In this document: piece after piece, positions 42,947-55,477 of the stretch
Layout: the number at the start of each line of letters is the position of its first letter
Numbering within the stretch: position 1 is the first letter of the stretch
Made by a program: the position numbers and the translations under genes
The notes under the pieces: model-generated
What the model saw: the letters and a program-made list of their open reading frames with translations, nothing else
Told to the model about the DNA's origin: nothing
The model's database searches: none
NCBI GenBank assembly: GCA_947034895.1
Contig: OX344764.1
Location: 5,766,001-5,830,000 of the forward strand
Source of the DNA: Rhytidiadelphus loreus
Taxonomy: Eukaryota; Streptophyta; Bryopsida; Hypnales; Hylocomiaceae
Reading direction: 5' to 3'
DNA: 64,000 nucleotides

Positions 42947-45900
42947 TCACAAATCATCCAAAGTCTGGGAATCCTCTCTCGGGGGAGGAGGACATGGAAG
43001 GAACCACATATCCTCTTCCTTAATGTCCTTGCGCTCCGACCCTCCTGTCATCCACGGATTCACGGGACAATCCGGATTTTCTTCAATCCACTCTGCTCGC
43101 AGAGAGCTGGAGACGTCTAATGCCCTCTGTAGTTCCTGGTACTGTGTCTGATCTGGTTCATCTACAAGGTGGAAGCGTCCCATTGGATTGTCTGACCGAA
43201 ACCGATACAATTCCTTGCGATAATCGAAGTGCAGTTTCTTAATCCAAGGAAGAAGGTGGTCAATGAGAAGCCCTTCCCTGGCACCCCATCCTTCAAACGA
43301 CCACGACTCAAAAAGAACCACATTCCTTGGATCATTCATGAAGTGTTTTTCAGGGACATCGTCGACTATCAGAGTATTATCTTTGGTGAGGACGGTGCTC
43401 TTAATCTTGAACAACTTTTCCAACGGCTTCACCCATAGGTCTTTTGTTGCCCCCCTCACTCTGTAATTTACAAGCCTCCCGTTCCTAGATCTCTGTTTCA
43501 AGATATTGCATTGCTCCTGTCCGAGAATACACACCGGCGGATCCATTCGAAAGAAGAGGAAATGACATACAAGTAGGGCGTACGACCGGTTCATGGAACT
43601 CCACACCATGACGTTCGCGATCGAAGATAACTCTTGCAGGAAAGTCTTCAGGTGGGAGCACGCAACGACCCTCCCCAAAGGCAAGACGTTTTTCTCTAGC
43701 ACTTTCTCATCGGGAGTGCACAATCTCCTCTCACTTAGGTGATATCTCACATCATCACAGAAGCAGAGGAGGCCATTCAGATCCAGGATCACATTAAGCC
43801 ACTTTCCTATGGACCTGGACTTGAATGGTGCAGGAACCTGGTCCCCCTCCCCATCTACAGGAATCGTTCTCTGACTGCTAACCTGACCATGATATAACGC
43901 CAAATTATTGAAGTGTTAATTAAGTGTAGCGGCCCGTGCTGGTTCAAAACTAAAGGCGGTATAGGACGAAGGGGATACAAACACGCGAGACACTGCAACA
44001 AGAATTCAAAAATAAATTTAGTTTGGTAAGGAAGTTCACCATAGCGTCCGATGGCGTCTTCTCAGGAATTACATCGGTTGATACATCCTCGTCCTTTTGA
44101 AGTGTCTCCGTGTAATTGTCGACATCAACATCTCCCTCAATTTCATCAGGCAAACTAGGACCTTCCCATTCCGCATCAGGTTCTCGCAGCTCCTCCACTT
44201 CCAGAACCTCATTTTCAGGAATTTCTTCATCCACGTTAAGTTCCTGATTCAAATCTACCTCATCCCGCTTCACCTCTGGCTCTCGTGGACTCTCAAACTT
44301 TGGTAGAGCTTTGTCATTGGGTTCGGTATCTGTTTTTACACTCACATCCTCCACATTCCCGCCCACGTTTGGAATAGGCTCTTCGAGCGACACAAAGTCT
44401 AGAGGAGAATGGTCCGGTGTATCTAGCGACAACGAGACAGAACGCACGGGACTGAATTGTGATGCAGTGTTACCAGAATCCAACGAGATGTTGGGAAGGA
44501 TTGGTTCCACGACAATGTGTTCTGCGAAATAAAACGATGAACACCAAAACACACAGTAAGGCAAATGATATATTACACTATCTCAAAAGAGATATAGTTT
44601 TACATATGAAGAACCTAATATCTGTCCTGACCTTTCCACCCTCCGAAACTACCTCCTAGGAAAAAATTGAATGCAGCGGAATGCAATTCAACTCGTATCG
44701 AGTTGAAATACAGTCTGAAAGAGTCACAGGGAACAACCTGGAGGATCACCAGTCACAGGGTCCTGTGACTGTTCGGACTGTACTTCCTCCGCTGCAGTCT
44801 CTTCATCCGGAAACTCATCCACGTCAGTCCCCTCGGTCGGATTGACATCCTCTTCATTTCCCCCTCCTGATATTCATCAGGATCAGCCTCTTCGGGCTGT
44901 ACTTCCCCCGCTGCGTTACCCTCGGCCGGACATTTATCCGCTTCAATCTCCCCGGCTGGCTGTTCATGTGCTTCAGTACCCACATCCGAAGGAACACTGG
45001 ACACGTCCCTCAAATGCGATGGTGAGGTATCCAGAATCGGAGACGACTGGTGCGAGGCTTGTGCAGGGGTCGAAGCAGGGGTTAAATTGAGCGACGGATT
45101 CCGCGAAGCTGATCCCGGATGCGTCATGTTGTCAGGTGATGCATGTGCATGCTGTCCAATCATGAGCTGCGGGGACATGGATGATGGGTCGACCACGGAG
45201 ATGGGCTTCATGTTTAGGAATTGGACAGCCTTGGCCACCATGTCTGGAACTACGGATTGCAGGATGGAAACCATCATGTCATTGGTCTCCTTCCTGGATT
45301 CCAATCGAAGCCTTTTGTCTTCCTCCCTATCCACCTCCCGCTCCCTTCTATGCCTCTCGAAATCGGCTTCCCGATTTCTCTCATTCTGTGCATTGGAGGC
45401 GGCGACGTAATCAACAAGCCACTGTTGCGACGTAGGAATCACTGGGTCCCTCTTCCTTTTCTGCGAGGAGCGCGTACTCGGCTGCGTTTGAGAAGGCAAA
45501 CTTGGCGTGGGCATGAGGGGTACTTGAGCAGACGCATTTGAGGTCTCTCGGTGTTCACTCCTTCCCGAGAACTCTGACGATGCGCCCCCAGGAAGAGGCC
45601 TCTCACTAGCAGCACCCGCTCCCGAGGTCCCCGCTCCGGAACTCTCCATCCGGTCAATAATCCCGGGCACAGGATCCTGCCAACTATCTATCTCCTGCAC
45701 ATCGTCGTCGTCATTCTCCTCGTCCTCTGTGTCCAGATGAATCGGAGCCTTCTCCTCCGCTTCCTCTTCATCCGTAATCATTCTTTTCCCTTTGGCAGAT
45801 CGGGATGACCCCTTTGGCGCCCTCCTTTGGTGAACCTTTGAGTCGATGAAGTAGCTGCCATCCAGGAAATCGTCCTTGGACAATTTCTCTGAATCATGCG

Positions 45901-48900
45901 TTAGGGATTGGAACCGGTCCTTCCACTTCTTATTGCCGCCGACGAAGTGGTTGAGGGAAAGCATCTGCAATCAAACAAGAGTGTTCAATGTCAACAATTT
46001 AACTCGCATCGAGTTGAATCCCCCATTTTTGAAATGCAAAGATTTAACTCGGTTCGAGTTAAACATGCACCTCAATGCTATTGAATCAGTCATTCCAATT
46101 CAGAGTGTTTCATAAATCACATACCCAAGCCGCGCAAATAATCTTTCCTCCTGCAAAATAGGACACAACGTCCTCCCTTGGCGAGGCGAAGAGATCTAGC
46201 ACTTGAATGTAAAAGTCCATGCGCAAGTCCGTGTTGTAGATTCTGAAGTCCACATCGTTACTTGACTTGGACTTTGTGTATCTACCATTAGCTAGTATCT
46301 CGAACCGTTTAGGTATCTTCTTGGCCTTCGGTCTGAATCCCTTTCGAATGAGAAAGATAAGCTGAATGGCCTCCTTTGCCTTCGTGGACCTCTCGGACAG
46401 ATCCCCGATTCTCTCATGAGGTCCAGGCAGATACTCCGCATAGTGAACAAGGTACGCTTCGCCGAACGTCGTCGTCCGGATGTACTGGCGGAGATCGACT
46501 TCAACCTCCTTCTCACCGCAAATCCATAGCCATACCTGAGGATCAGTTATTGGTGGACATGCGTCGCCCTCAAGGTACTTTAGGAAATTCACGAAGTACG
46601 CATCTCCATCCTTAGACCCCTCCTTGTTTATGACCCCCGGAATTTGTCGGAAGTCCAACACTGCCAGCTTCAAGTTTGAGCTCGAGCTGTCCTTCCAAAT
46701 ATGATCTCCCCACATACCGATTTCGTCCTTCTCCATGTCGTATGTGCGGTACGAGGCGGTGGCATCTGGCGTCACAAACTTCCCCTTGCTCATGAGGAAA
46801 ATTCGGAAGAATTCTGCGGCGTAGGGGGACAGCTCAGAAATGCTCTTCTTCTTGTTTGAAGGCATTTTCATCTGCGAAAAGTACTCATCCGGAGGGCTGT
46901 TGATGAGTGTGTTTTTCGTCGCCTTCGTGACGCTGTAGGCTTTCTTGAAGTCCTTCCACTTGTCCCTCCGGAAGTATCCACTGTTGCTCACGAGGTTCAA
47001 GTCCTTCTTCAGCTTATGGAATTGGAGCTTGATAATTTGCTTCCTCTTGCACCGCTCCAGCCACTCCTTCGCCGAGTAGCAATCAGGAAGGACGCTTTTG
47101 ATTTGCTTCAGCATCACCTTCGGATGGGAATGACCCCGCTTCGGTGTCTTGTTGAGCATGTGCAGTGCCAACCGCTTCAAGTCATTGGCTGAGCAATTCC
47201 CGAGATGCTTGAAAAACTCTCGCGTCAACACACCATCCCTCTCCTGATCCCAACCCTTGACCTGCCGAAACTTCAACAATGTCTCAGGGTCAGTGAGCTC
47301 TCCCTGCGAGTGAGCTGAAATGAGTTCAGCCCAGAGCTCGTAGACGTCCTTAGATGCGGTAATAATTTTAAGTTCGTTATGAATGTCAATCTCCTTCCCT
47401 TTTCCTCTGCTTAAAGCAGACTGGTTCTTCTTCACGTCGATCATTGCAAAACGAAGCTTCATCTGGTCCGCAAAATCCTGCATAAATTGATCGATAATTA
47501 GTCATGACCCTCATCCAATTTCATCTCGAATCGAGTTTAACTTCATTCAATCGAACCGTGCAATTCACAAAACAATTTATGTCGAATCGAGTTAAACTGT
47601 TTATATACCTTGAACTTCTTCTGAGCCAACGCCTCAGAGATGGATTTCCTAGGTTTCTCCAGAACCCTTCCCAACTCATTGGGCTCCTTGTCTGGTGGTG
47701 GGCAGCCTGCCTTTTCCCAAACATATCGGGCTCCGATGATGTTTGTTGCCCAAGTTGGTGTGAAGTTCTGAAAATGGTTCACTCGGTTGTAATAAGCCGA
47801 GATCTTCTGAATGATTCGGTCGTCTTTGTTCCAGACGATAAAGCACTCCCATTTCTTGAACTTCTCAACCTTCGATCTCAATTTGGGCATCTCCTGCATC
47901 CTCTTGGCAGCTGCTACTATGTGTTGCCCGTTCACCATGTAAAATTGGCCGTTCTTGATTTCCTCGAAATCTTTCGGCTTCGACGTTACATCCTTCGGCA
48001 TGGCGCACAGGGTCATTTTCTTGTCTGGGTCGGGCATGTTTATTAGGAAATTTAGAGCTTTCATGATCCCCATCTCCTCCAGACCTCTAATGTTCAAGTT
48101 TTCAGGTGGGGTCTCTAATTGCTCAAGTGGCAACGTAAATTTCCACCCTATTTTCGGGACGTAAGAATCTGTACATTCTGACCAGTAGGCCTCGTACGAC
48201 TTCACGGCTTCATCGTAGTCTATGTCCTTTACGTCCTTCCCGACATCACGGGGTATGTTTGAAAGGTCCGTCACGAGGCTTTCATTCCTCCCGGCCGACT
48301 TCTCCGTGGACTCGGAAACCTTCTTTGCCTTTCCCCTAGACCCAGATGGTGGTGTGTCCCGTGGAATTCCTCTTGAGAATTCCTGCGTCTTCTTTAGCCT
48401 TGTGACGCTTCGACGAGTCTCTGGAGTTGCAACCACCATTGAAGACTGTCCATCTCCCTGGCTGCTGTAGTCTCTTCCGACAGTAAGTGGTCGCATGTCC
48501 CTCTTCTTCTCTACGAGTTTAATGTGCATGCGCTCGAAGGCCATTTTCTGATGATTTAGCCTTGAAAGAAGAGCCTGAGGGGTTAATTCTCCTCCATCTG
48601 CGGATTCCCATTGTTTCTTGTCGATGTGATTCTGCAGATTGCGAAGAAGTGGTTCGTAGTCCGTGTCCATAAGGCTCTGCGCGTAGTCTGATATGCAGAA
48701 TCGTATCTTCGTAGCGTCCACCACGAACGAGAAAATGTATGTCTCCTGCTGATCGGGGTCTTGGGTCTCGCATGAGACAAAAATCTCTCCATTAGGACCT
48801 CCACTGAACTCGGTCACTGATTCTGTTAGGGAGACGGGTAGATTGCCGTTGGAGTTATGGTATTTTGTCCTGAACGCCAAGTGGTTGGTAAGTGGAACCA

Positions 48901-49048
48901 GGATAATGGTCCAGTACTCTACTCTCTCAGGGTCTGACCACTCCCAACATTCTCCCAAAACTTTTTCATCTCCGTATGCGTTCTTCAGTTGAGGATCAAT
49001 GTTGAATGGCTTGAAGAACACCGATAGTTGTCGAATTTGATCTTCCAT
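42947..49048 (-). CDS. ParB-like / methyltransferase-like / FCP1-like fusion protein (family 2)
   Basis: Exons 49,048-47,609, 47,477-46,125, 45,964-44,738, a 24-nt microexon 44,655-44,632, 44,521-44,040 and 43,882-42,947 keep phase and give about 1,820 aa, provided one base is restored in a G run at 44,860-44,864. Residues near 340-410 carry MVNGQHIVAAAKRMQ, a ParB-like signature. The end of exon 2 reads LFASPREDVVSYFAGGKIIC, the layout of the C-terminal motif I of beta-class DNA methyltransferases but diverged. Exon 3 is acidic and contains KRKRDP and a charged coiled-coil-like stretch. The last large exon is a HAD-type FCP1-like domain: VILDLNGLLCF (second Asp of DxD replaced by Asn), VMVWSSM, VKPLEKLF and LIVDDVPEK. 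The start Met at 49,048 follows palindromes in the promoter. The frameshift may be a real lesion or a sequence error. Alternatively this is two genes. Confidence 0.65.
44685..44709. promoter_or_regulatory. intronic palindrome of the AACTCG...CGAGTT type
   Basis: ttcaactcgtatcgagttga, in the intron between the third large exon and the microexon of the fusion gene. Confidence 0.6.
45996..46063. promoter_or_regulatory. two intronic palindromes
   Basis: aactcgcatcgagtt and aactcggttcgagtt, about 46 bp apart, both in the intron between exons 2 and 3 of the fusion gene. Confidence 0.65.
47521..47599. promoter_or_regulatory. two intronic palindromes
   Basis: atctcgaatcgagttt and gtcgaatcgagttaaac, both in the intron between exons 1 and 2 of the fusion gene. 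Confidence 0.6.
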
Positions 49049-49101
49049 TTCTGGTACAGGACAGACAGAGATGGTTAGATTATTGCACTTTGATAGGAAT
49101 C

Positions 49102-49790
49102 AATTTAAGTCGACTCGAGTTAAATACCATGACCGGGTGCTGTTATTTTTCATTCTTTGCTTTCTTTGATTTTACAATTCTACTCGATTTGAATTGAACT
49201 GTGTGACTATGAAAAAGGTTTTCATTCCATTGGTTGATGGTTCTCTCTGGAATATATTGTTTTTGGCTTTGTATTTAATCACTACTTGTCTTTGTCATCA
49301 GTTTATCTCGATTCGAGATGAACTGACTTCGGATTTTACTGCTATTTGTTCCTCTCCGCTGAGGAAGGTTTGTTGACATTACCTACTTTGAAGTTATGGG
49401 TACATAATTCTCATTTTGATGATTTACTTTAGGGAAATTTCGGGCCTCTACTGTTGCCCAAGGTTGTCTGTTTATCTCGAATCGAGTTAAATTGGTCCCT
49501 TTCAGGAAGGTTATGCTCTGGATTTGATGAATTTTAACTCGATTCGAGTTAAACATTTTATTGGGGTTGATTATTTCTTCTATTCTGTAGGTGATTTAAC
49601 TCGAATCGAGTTAAATTGACGTCTCTAGGGAGTGTAGTCGCTCTGCAGGGATTCAATTTAACTCGATTCGAGTTAAAATGAGAGGATCTATGGTTGAAAC
49701 TTTATGCTGGATACCTCGGAAAAGGTCTTCCTTCGAGTTAAACTGACTGCATTCGAGTTAAATTGTCTCCCTACGAGTTAATTTTCTTTG
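49102..49790. promoter_or_regulatory. palindrome cluster upstream of the ParB/methyltransferase-like gene
   Basis: Copies of aactcgawtcgagtt and variants start near 49,107, 49,303, 49,474, 49,536, 49,598 and 49,660, with a decayed one near 49,180. Half-sites (ttcgagttaaa and cgagttaa) lie near 49,733-49,785. They begin 54 bp upstream of the start codon, so they occupy its promoter. The spacing is irregular, unlike a tandem array; the sites therefore look selected or independently inserted. Confidence 0.75.
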
Positions 49791-50339
49791 CAACGATTAC
49801 TACCCTTGCTAACCATGTCACTGACATTTCTGTTTCTCATACAATGAACTCGCATCACTGTGGCCACTCCTGTGCATACCTGCAAAGAATCTTGGTGTTC
49901 TCGCAGCGTAATGGAACTGCAGAAGATTGTCCACTCCTAAAACTCTGCTACCTGCATCAGAAGAATCAAAAATCTATGAGCACTTATTGATCCGTGCATT
50001 CGTAGCATTCAAGAACTATTCAACTCTTTGATACAGCAATTAGCATTCAAGAACTATTCAACCCATTCATACAATCCATGCAAGTAACACTGAAATGCTA
50101 GCTCAACGGATTCAAGAAAACGATACGTGATTCCTAAACTCAATTGCTAAAAACAAACACATCCTAGCATTCAACCCATTCTTATAGCGATTTGGACAGT
50201 GAATGCAAAATTCTAAGCCTCAAATCCTAACTCTAAGGATTCAACACAACGATAGGTTGTTGTCTAAACCCAAACGCAAAAAAAAAAGGCTACAATCATG
50301 CAAGCCCACGACATTGAAAAACTCTAATACAGAAAGGAA
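49791..50339. other. spacer, no gene seen
   Basis: Short repeated phrases (attcaagaactattcaac appears twice near 50,010-50,060) but no coding signal. Confidence 0.4.
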
Positions 50340-50640
50340 ACCCTAAATCCGTAAAACCCACGACATTGCCAAACACTGATACTGAAAGCAAACCCTCATA
50401 ACGAAGGCAACAACCGCAGCCAGTTCTGGTTGCTCAGTTGCAAACAAGAGACATCGACAGAAAGCAAACCCTGAAATCAGAAGGCAAACTGAAAGCAAAC
50501 CCTGATACTGAAGGCAACAATCGTAGCCAGTTCTGCTTGCTCAGTTGCACACAAGACACAGAAGGCAAACAAAAGCAGGCACTTCTGGTTGCCAATTGGC
50601 AAACAACACACATCGAAACACTCAGAAACAATGAAATATG
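50340..50640. repeat. imperfect tandem repeat, about 110 bp
   Basis: The phrases ctgaaggcaacaa, agccagttctg and ttgctcagttgca recur at about 50,400-50,450 and 50,505-50,555, with partial copies on both sides. Frames in this segment on either strand are repeat-driven. Confidence 0.55.
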
Positions 50641-51249
50641 TTTTCTGTGAACGCAAGCAGTTCTTGGTGGCCGAATGCAAAAACAAGACAAATTGCAAAG
50701 CCACGTTTTAGGGTTGTATTCATAACCCTAAAAAGAAAGCAAACATGCCTACAACATTGCAAAAAAAAGGGAGGAAGAATACCTGAGAACTTGCGACCAC
50801 AATTGCCGCCTGCTGCAAAATCCTACACCTCCAGTCCTCGCGAGCTTGCGACCGCTGCCGATGGCTTTCTCAAGTTCAATCCTCCAGCGAGGCACACTAA
50901 CTGTTGCTGCCGCCTATGCCGCCCCAAGACTCAAGAAAGCACGGAAATGCGATGACGCCAATTTGCTACGAAGTCTTTGTACACACAAATAGAAGTATAA
51001 AGAACCCTAAACCCTACTTTTCTGTATACGCCGTGAATACGATGAAGCACTCAAGAACACTCAAAATCACTCACAAACACATGGCCGCGCAGTTGGAAGG
51101 TTTGGCATGCTCAGCGAAACCCTAGCGATTGATTCCACGGATTTCCAAGAGAGAGACGAAGTGCCCCAACAGATACCCGGACAGGACCAGTTGAGAACCG
51201 TATAGCCCAGTTGAGAACCGTTTAAGTCCTAAACTCATTTGAAATGAAA

Positions 51250-51376
51250 TTTATGTACTTGTCTTTATAAAGGCCTGAAAGTTATGTACATGTCTTTAGA
51301 AAGGCTTGAAAGTTATGTACTTGTCTTTACAATAGAAAGACTTGAAAGTTAGATAGATAGATAGATAGATAGATAA
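51250..51376. repeat. short repeats ending in a (GATA)n microsatellite
   Basis: cttgaaagttatgtacttgt-like units of about 37-40 bp are followed by about six GATA units at 51,350-51,375. Confidence 0.7.
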
Positions 51377-52494
51377 AAACTCCGATCTTCAGAAAGAGAA
51401 GACCGGCGTGAATAAAGTGTCTGTTCGTAATGACAATAAGCTAATGTCCAATGGATCAATAGTCATTGATGCAAAGAAACTTGAAAGTAATATACTTGTC
51501 TTTATAAAGGGCTTCCCTCAAACGCATGTACTAAGTGCAAAACTCTCTTGAAATTAAAGTTACCAACCTCTCTATGAAAACGGCCTCTTTGGAGCCCATT
51601 TAGTAAGTCCTACATTCTTTACCAAAACAAATTTAAGAAGAACCTTTAAAAAAAGGCTTCCAGTTCAATTAATAATTGAAGAACCCTCTTGAAACTGAAG
51701 TTCTGTACTAATTATTCAATAAAGGCTTAATGCAAAGTCTGTTGAAATAAAAATTTCCTACATATTTCCTACATAAAAGTTTCCTTCAAAAAAAGGCTTC
51801 TTCGGAGCCCATGTGTAAAATTTAGTAGTAACCATTACAATTTCGTCCACTATATTTCAAATAATTCGAACTATTCATGTCTTACATAATTAAAATATTA
51901 TCGTGTTGTATATAATTCTTCTTTCATAGGCCTATTTTACATTTTGAATTTAAGTGTTCAATATTCTCCCGCCCCCAACCCTGTTCACAAAAATTCGTTT
52001 GATATTGTGCTCCTATTGTAAGAAGTCAATTTTGATCACAGTTTTATAAAATTTGGACAGAAGATGTAAACATGCATCCTATAAGTGAAAATATAAAATT
52101 CATCCGCCCAAAATTTTTTAGGCTACCCTTGAAATCAAAGCATCTTTCCAGGCATCTTTTCGTAACCATAAAATATACTTTTTTTTTAACAATGCATCAG
52201 AGTACTAGGCAATTTCAGACTTTTGGTCGAACTTCACCAATAACCTCTAGTCTTTAGCAGTTCACAACATTGAACGTTTTAGAATTCATAATGAAACTAT
52301 AATTACCCTAAAACACTCATTCAATATATGTGTGATTATCAGATATGGCTATAAAAATTAAATTTCAAAAGACTATAAATTCTATTCTTGTACAATTCTA
52401 TGTACAATTCATTTTTATTCTATTTACAATTCATTTTTATAAATATGTACAATACGAGTACCAATGTATCATGGCACAATCTTAGTCAACTACT
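51377..52494. other. spacer, no gene seen
   Basis: AT-rich, with diverged gtctttataaaggc and aaaaggcttc phrases; nothing coding was recognised. Confidence 0.4.
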
Positions 52495-53660
52495 CATGCA
52501 TTGCACTTGGGGGGAGGGATTTAGAACTAGGAATATAGTATCAATATCTTTTTTTTCTTTGCTTTATATTTTTTTCATGAGTTGCTTGGTAATTGATGGA
52601 AGCTTCTTTGAGAACATTGCAAACCTTTGGAACATTTTATGTACCCTAAAACGCTAATTTCAAAAACAAGACAAACAAGGAACTTCAACGTCATGCATTG
52701 CACTTGGCGGAAGGATTTAGAACTAGGAATATAGTATCAATATCTTTTTTTTCTTTGCTTTATATTTTTTTCATGAGTTGCTTGGTAATTGATGGAAGCT
52801 TCTTTGAGAACATTGCAAACCTTTGGAACATTTTATGTACCCTAAAACGCTAATTTCAAAAACAAGACAAAAAGAAACTTCAACGTCATGCATTGCACTT
52901 GGCGGAAGGATTTAGAACTAGGAATATAGTATCAATATCTTTTTTTTCTTTGCTTTATATTTTTTTCATGAGTTGCTTGATAATTGATGGAAGCTTCTTT
53001 GAGAACATTGCAACCCTTTGGAACATTTTATGTTCTCCAATGCTAATTTCACAAACAAGACAAAAAGAAACTTCAATGTCATGCATTGCACTTGATGGGG
53101 AGGATTTAGAACAAGGAATATAGTATGAATATCTTTATTTTTCTTTGCTTTATATTTTTTCCATGAGTTGCTTGGTAATTGATGGAAGCTTCTTTGAGAA
53201 CATTGCAAACCTTTGGAACATTTTATGTACCCTAAAACGCTAATTTCAAAAACAAGACAAAAAGAAACTTCAACGTCATGCATTGCACTTGGCGGAAGGA
53301 TTTAGAACTAGGAATATAGTATCAATATCTTTTTTTTTCTTTGCTTTATATTTTTTTCATGAGTTGCTTGATAATTGATGGAAGCTTCTTTGAGAACATT
53401 GCAACCCTTTGGAACATTTTATGTTCTCCAATGCTAATTTCAAAAACAAGACAAAAAGAAACTTCAACGTCATGCATTGCACTTGATGGGGAGGATTTAG
53501 AACAAGGAATATAGTATGAATATCTTTTTTTTTCTTTGCTTTATATTTTTTCCATGAGTTGCTTGGTAATTGATGGAAGCCTTTGGGCCATTTTATACAC
53601 TACAACACTAACTTGAAAATAAGACAAAAATGAACTTCAAGGTCAAGTAGGCACTTGGGG
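52495..53660. repeat. satellite, unit about 195 bp, nearly six copies
   Basis: The phrase catgcattgcactt starts at 52,495, 52,692, 52,887, 53,080, 53,277 and 53,471, a spacing of 193-197 bp. Units share gatttagaactaggaatata and tgatggaagcttctttgag. Two subtypes (ggcggaagg and gatggggagg) alternate from the third unit on, so the array probably grew by duplicating a dimer. The last unit is incomplete. The Phe-rich frames at 52.4-53.1 kb are shadows of the repeat. Confidence 0.85.
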
Positions 53661-53879
53661 CAAAATTTAAAACTTGGACTTATTATTTTCTTTCTTATTC
53701 TCGTTTGTTTGAAGTTGTCGGACACATTTGCGCTCGCTTAGAACCATTTCTTTCTATTCGATTAGACATCCACAAAGTATTAAGGTCCAAATTATCAACA
53801 AATCGCCAGAATATGAACTTCACTTCAGGAGTTTATTGAGTTCTTTATGGGCAGTGACATTAAACACTTGAATCCGGAA

Positions 53880-53945
53880 CCTAAACCCTATACCCTATAC
53901 CCTATACCCTAAATCCTAAACCGTATACCCTAAACCCTAAATTGT
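53880..53945. repeat. telomere-like interstitial tract
   Basis: aaccctataccctatacc and following ccctaaa and ccctaaatc words: degenerate copies of the plant telomere unit CCCTAAA. It lies inside the family-2 spacer. Confidence 0.6.
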
Positions 53946-54913
53946 AGACCCTCATTACTATTTGTAGACGTTGGAATTCATTCCATAAGTCCCTCATTTT
54001 TTGGTGGAAAGCGGTGAAAGGTATTGGAGAACATTGGGAAAGCAATACAGCAAATAATATTCCCTTCTAATTTCAACGACGCTGGAGAATTTGTTGACAG
54101 CAGGTCGGGAGTCCTTTACAATCAATCATGCTGCCACGCACGAAAATGATATAACGGCATCTTTGCTTTACCTGAAGTCCCGGAAAGCGGAACACAGAAT
54201 TAGGTCATCCTTTAATGCCAAAGAAGAATCCCTTCACTACAAGTTCGATTGTGTCCTATTTCTAGAAAATTATACAATGATGACAATAGCATGGTATTCA
54301 TGTGCGTCGTATATTCTACACTCCCCAGAATACCAGTAGTCTGACACCATTTTGAAATTCCTCCGAATCAACCTCGCATTCCCGCTTCTTGCTTCCCGCC
54401 TTTCACCGTGCTGCTCTGCCATGCCAGTCTCCTCGTCGGCTAAGCATTTCATTAGTTTTTGCTTTTCGTTTCGGCTTGCTGTCTGTCTGCGTTCCGTTCT
54501 TTCTTTGACAGTTATTGCATTAAGGATTTTCAAGGTACAGATTACGGTAGCATGCTCTACGATTGATAACTTCTATATCTCTCAAGTTTTGCGTATGAAA
54601 AGACAGACTCTTCTATCTACTTTGCTATGTTTTCCCGAAACACTTGTTTACGTACTATTTTCTGTTGAGAGCACGCGCAACCAGAGGATTCATATTGTAA
54701 TCATCCTATACGTTGTAATGTACTTTGATGTCGTGCAACCAGTCTCTTTTCCCGTCATAGTGATGTTCCCTTGCGTCGATGTCGACTTTCGCAGCTCCAG
54801 TTGTTGATGGTTTCAATTGAATCAGGGTTTCCATAGCTCCGATAAAACCGCCGGAATTTACGGAATAATTTTTAAGATTGGTTCATATCGCTTCAAGATG
54901 GTCTCTTCACTTG
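53946..54913. other. spacer, no gene supported
   Basis: A plus-strand frame at 54,352-54,807 and an opposing one at 54,270-54,533 are open, but they lack recognisable content and splice signals. Confidence 0.4.
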
Positions 54914-55412
54914 CGATTCAACTCGAATCGAGTTAAATTGAAGGAAACAGTATCGGTTTCAGGGAGATGACGAGAATAATAATATTAAAATTGATATCCC
55001 AGATAAAATCAATTCATCTCGACTCGAGTTAAACCGCCATATCCAATTCTACTCAACTATAATAATAGGAGGAATATTGTATTATGTTGATTCTCATAAA
55101 GAGATGAAAAATACATTTTAATAAAATAAAAATTTATTGTGAGTTGTTTTCACTGTGAGAATTACAAATTTAGAACTGTAGGGTGCTTATCGATTACACC
55201 AATAGTGGTTCAAGGAATGAGTGACTGAATGAAGTTTCCGGATATTCATCTCGAGTCGAGTTAAATTTCTCTCATCGTGTCGACATTGAATATCCGGCGA
55301 CTATATAGTTTTCCGAAGATTTTGAGTTGATTTCTATCTCGACAGTTATTTATAAATAATTAATAGAATTTAAAAATGAATAGAAGAACATTTAACTCGA
55401 CCCGAGTTAAAC
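54914..55412. promoter_or_regulatory. palindrome cluster upstream of the DUF7869-type gene
   Basis: aactcgaatcgagtt near 54,920, ctcgactcgagtt near 55,018, ctcgagtcgagtt near 55,249 and aactcgacccgagtt near 55,393. The last copy ends about 70 bp before the start codon at 55,478. These are the same palindromes as those in front of and inside the divergent fusion gene, so both promoters of the element share the site. Confidence 0.75.
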
Positions 55413-55477
55413 TGCATGGACACATTGATTGAACATACTGATGTATTTTAATTATTTTTTATGAATGTTCAGGCACT

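Noticed and set aside
49102..55412. Reading the repeated palindromes as a CRISPR-like array
   Set aside because: The copies are irregularly spaced over kilobases, lie in introns and promoters of a eukaryotic gene set, and have no uniform spacers.
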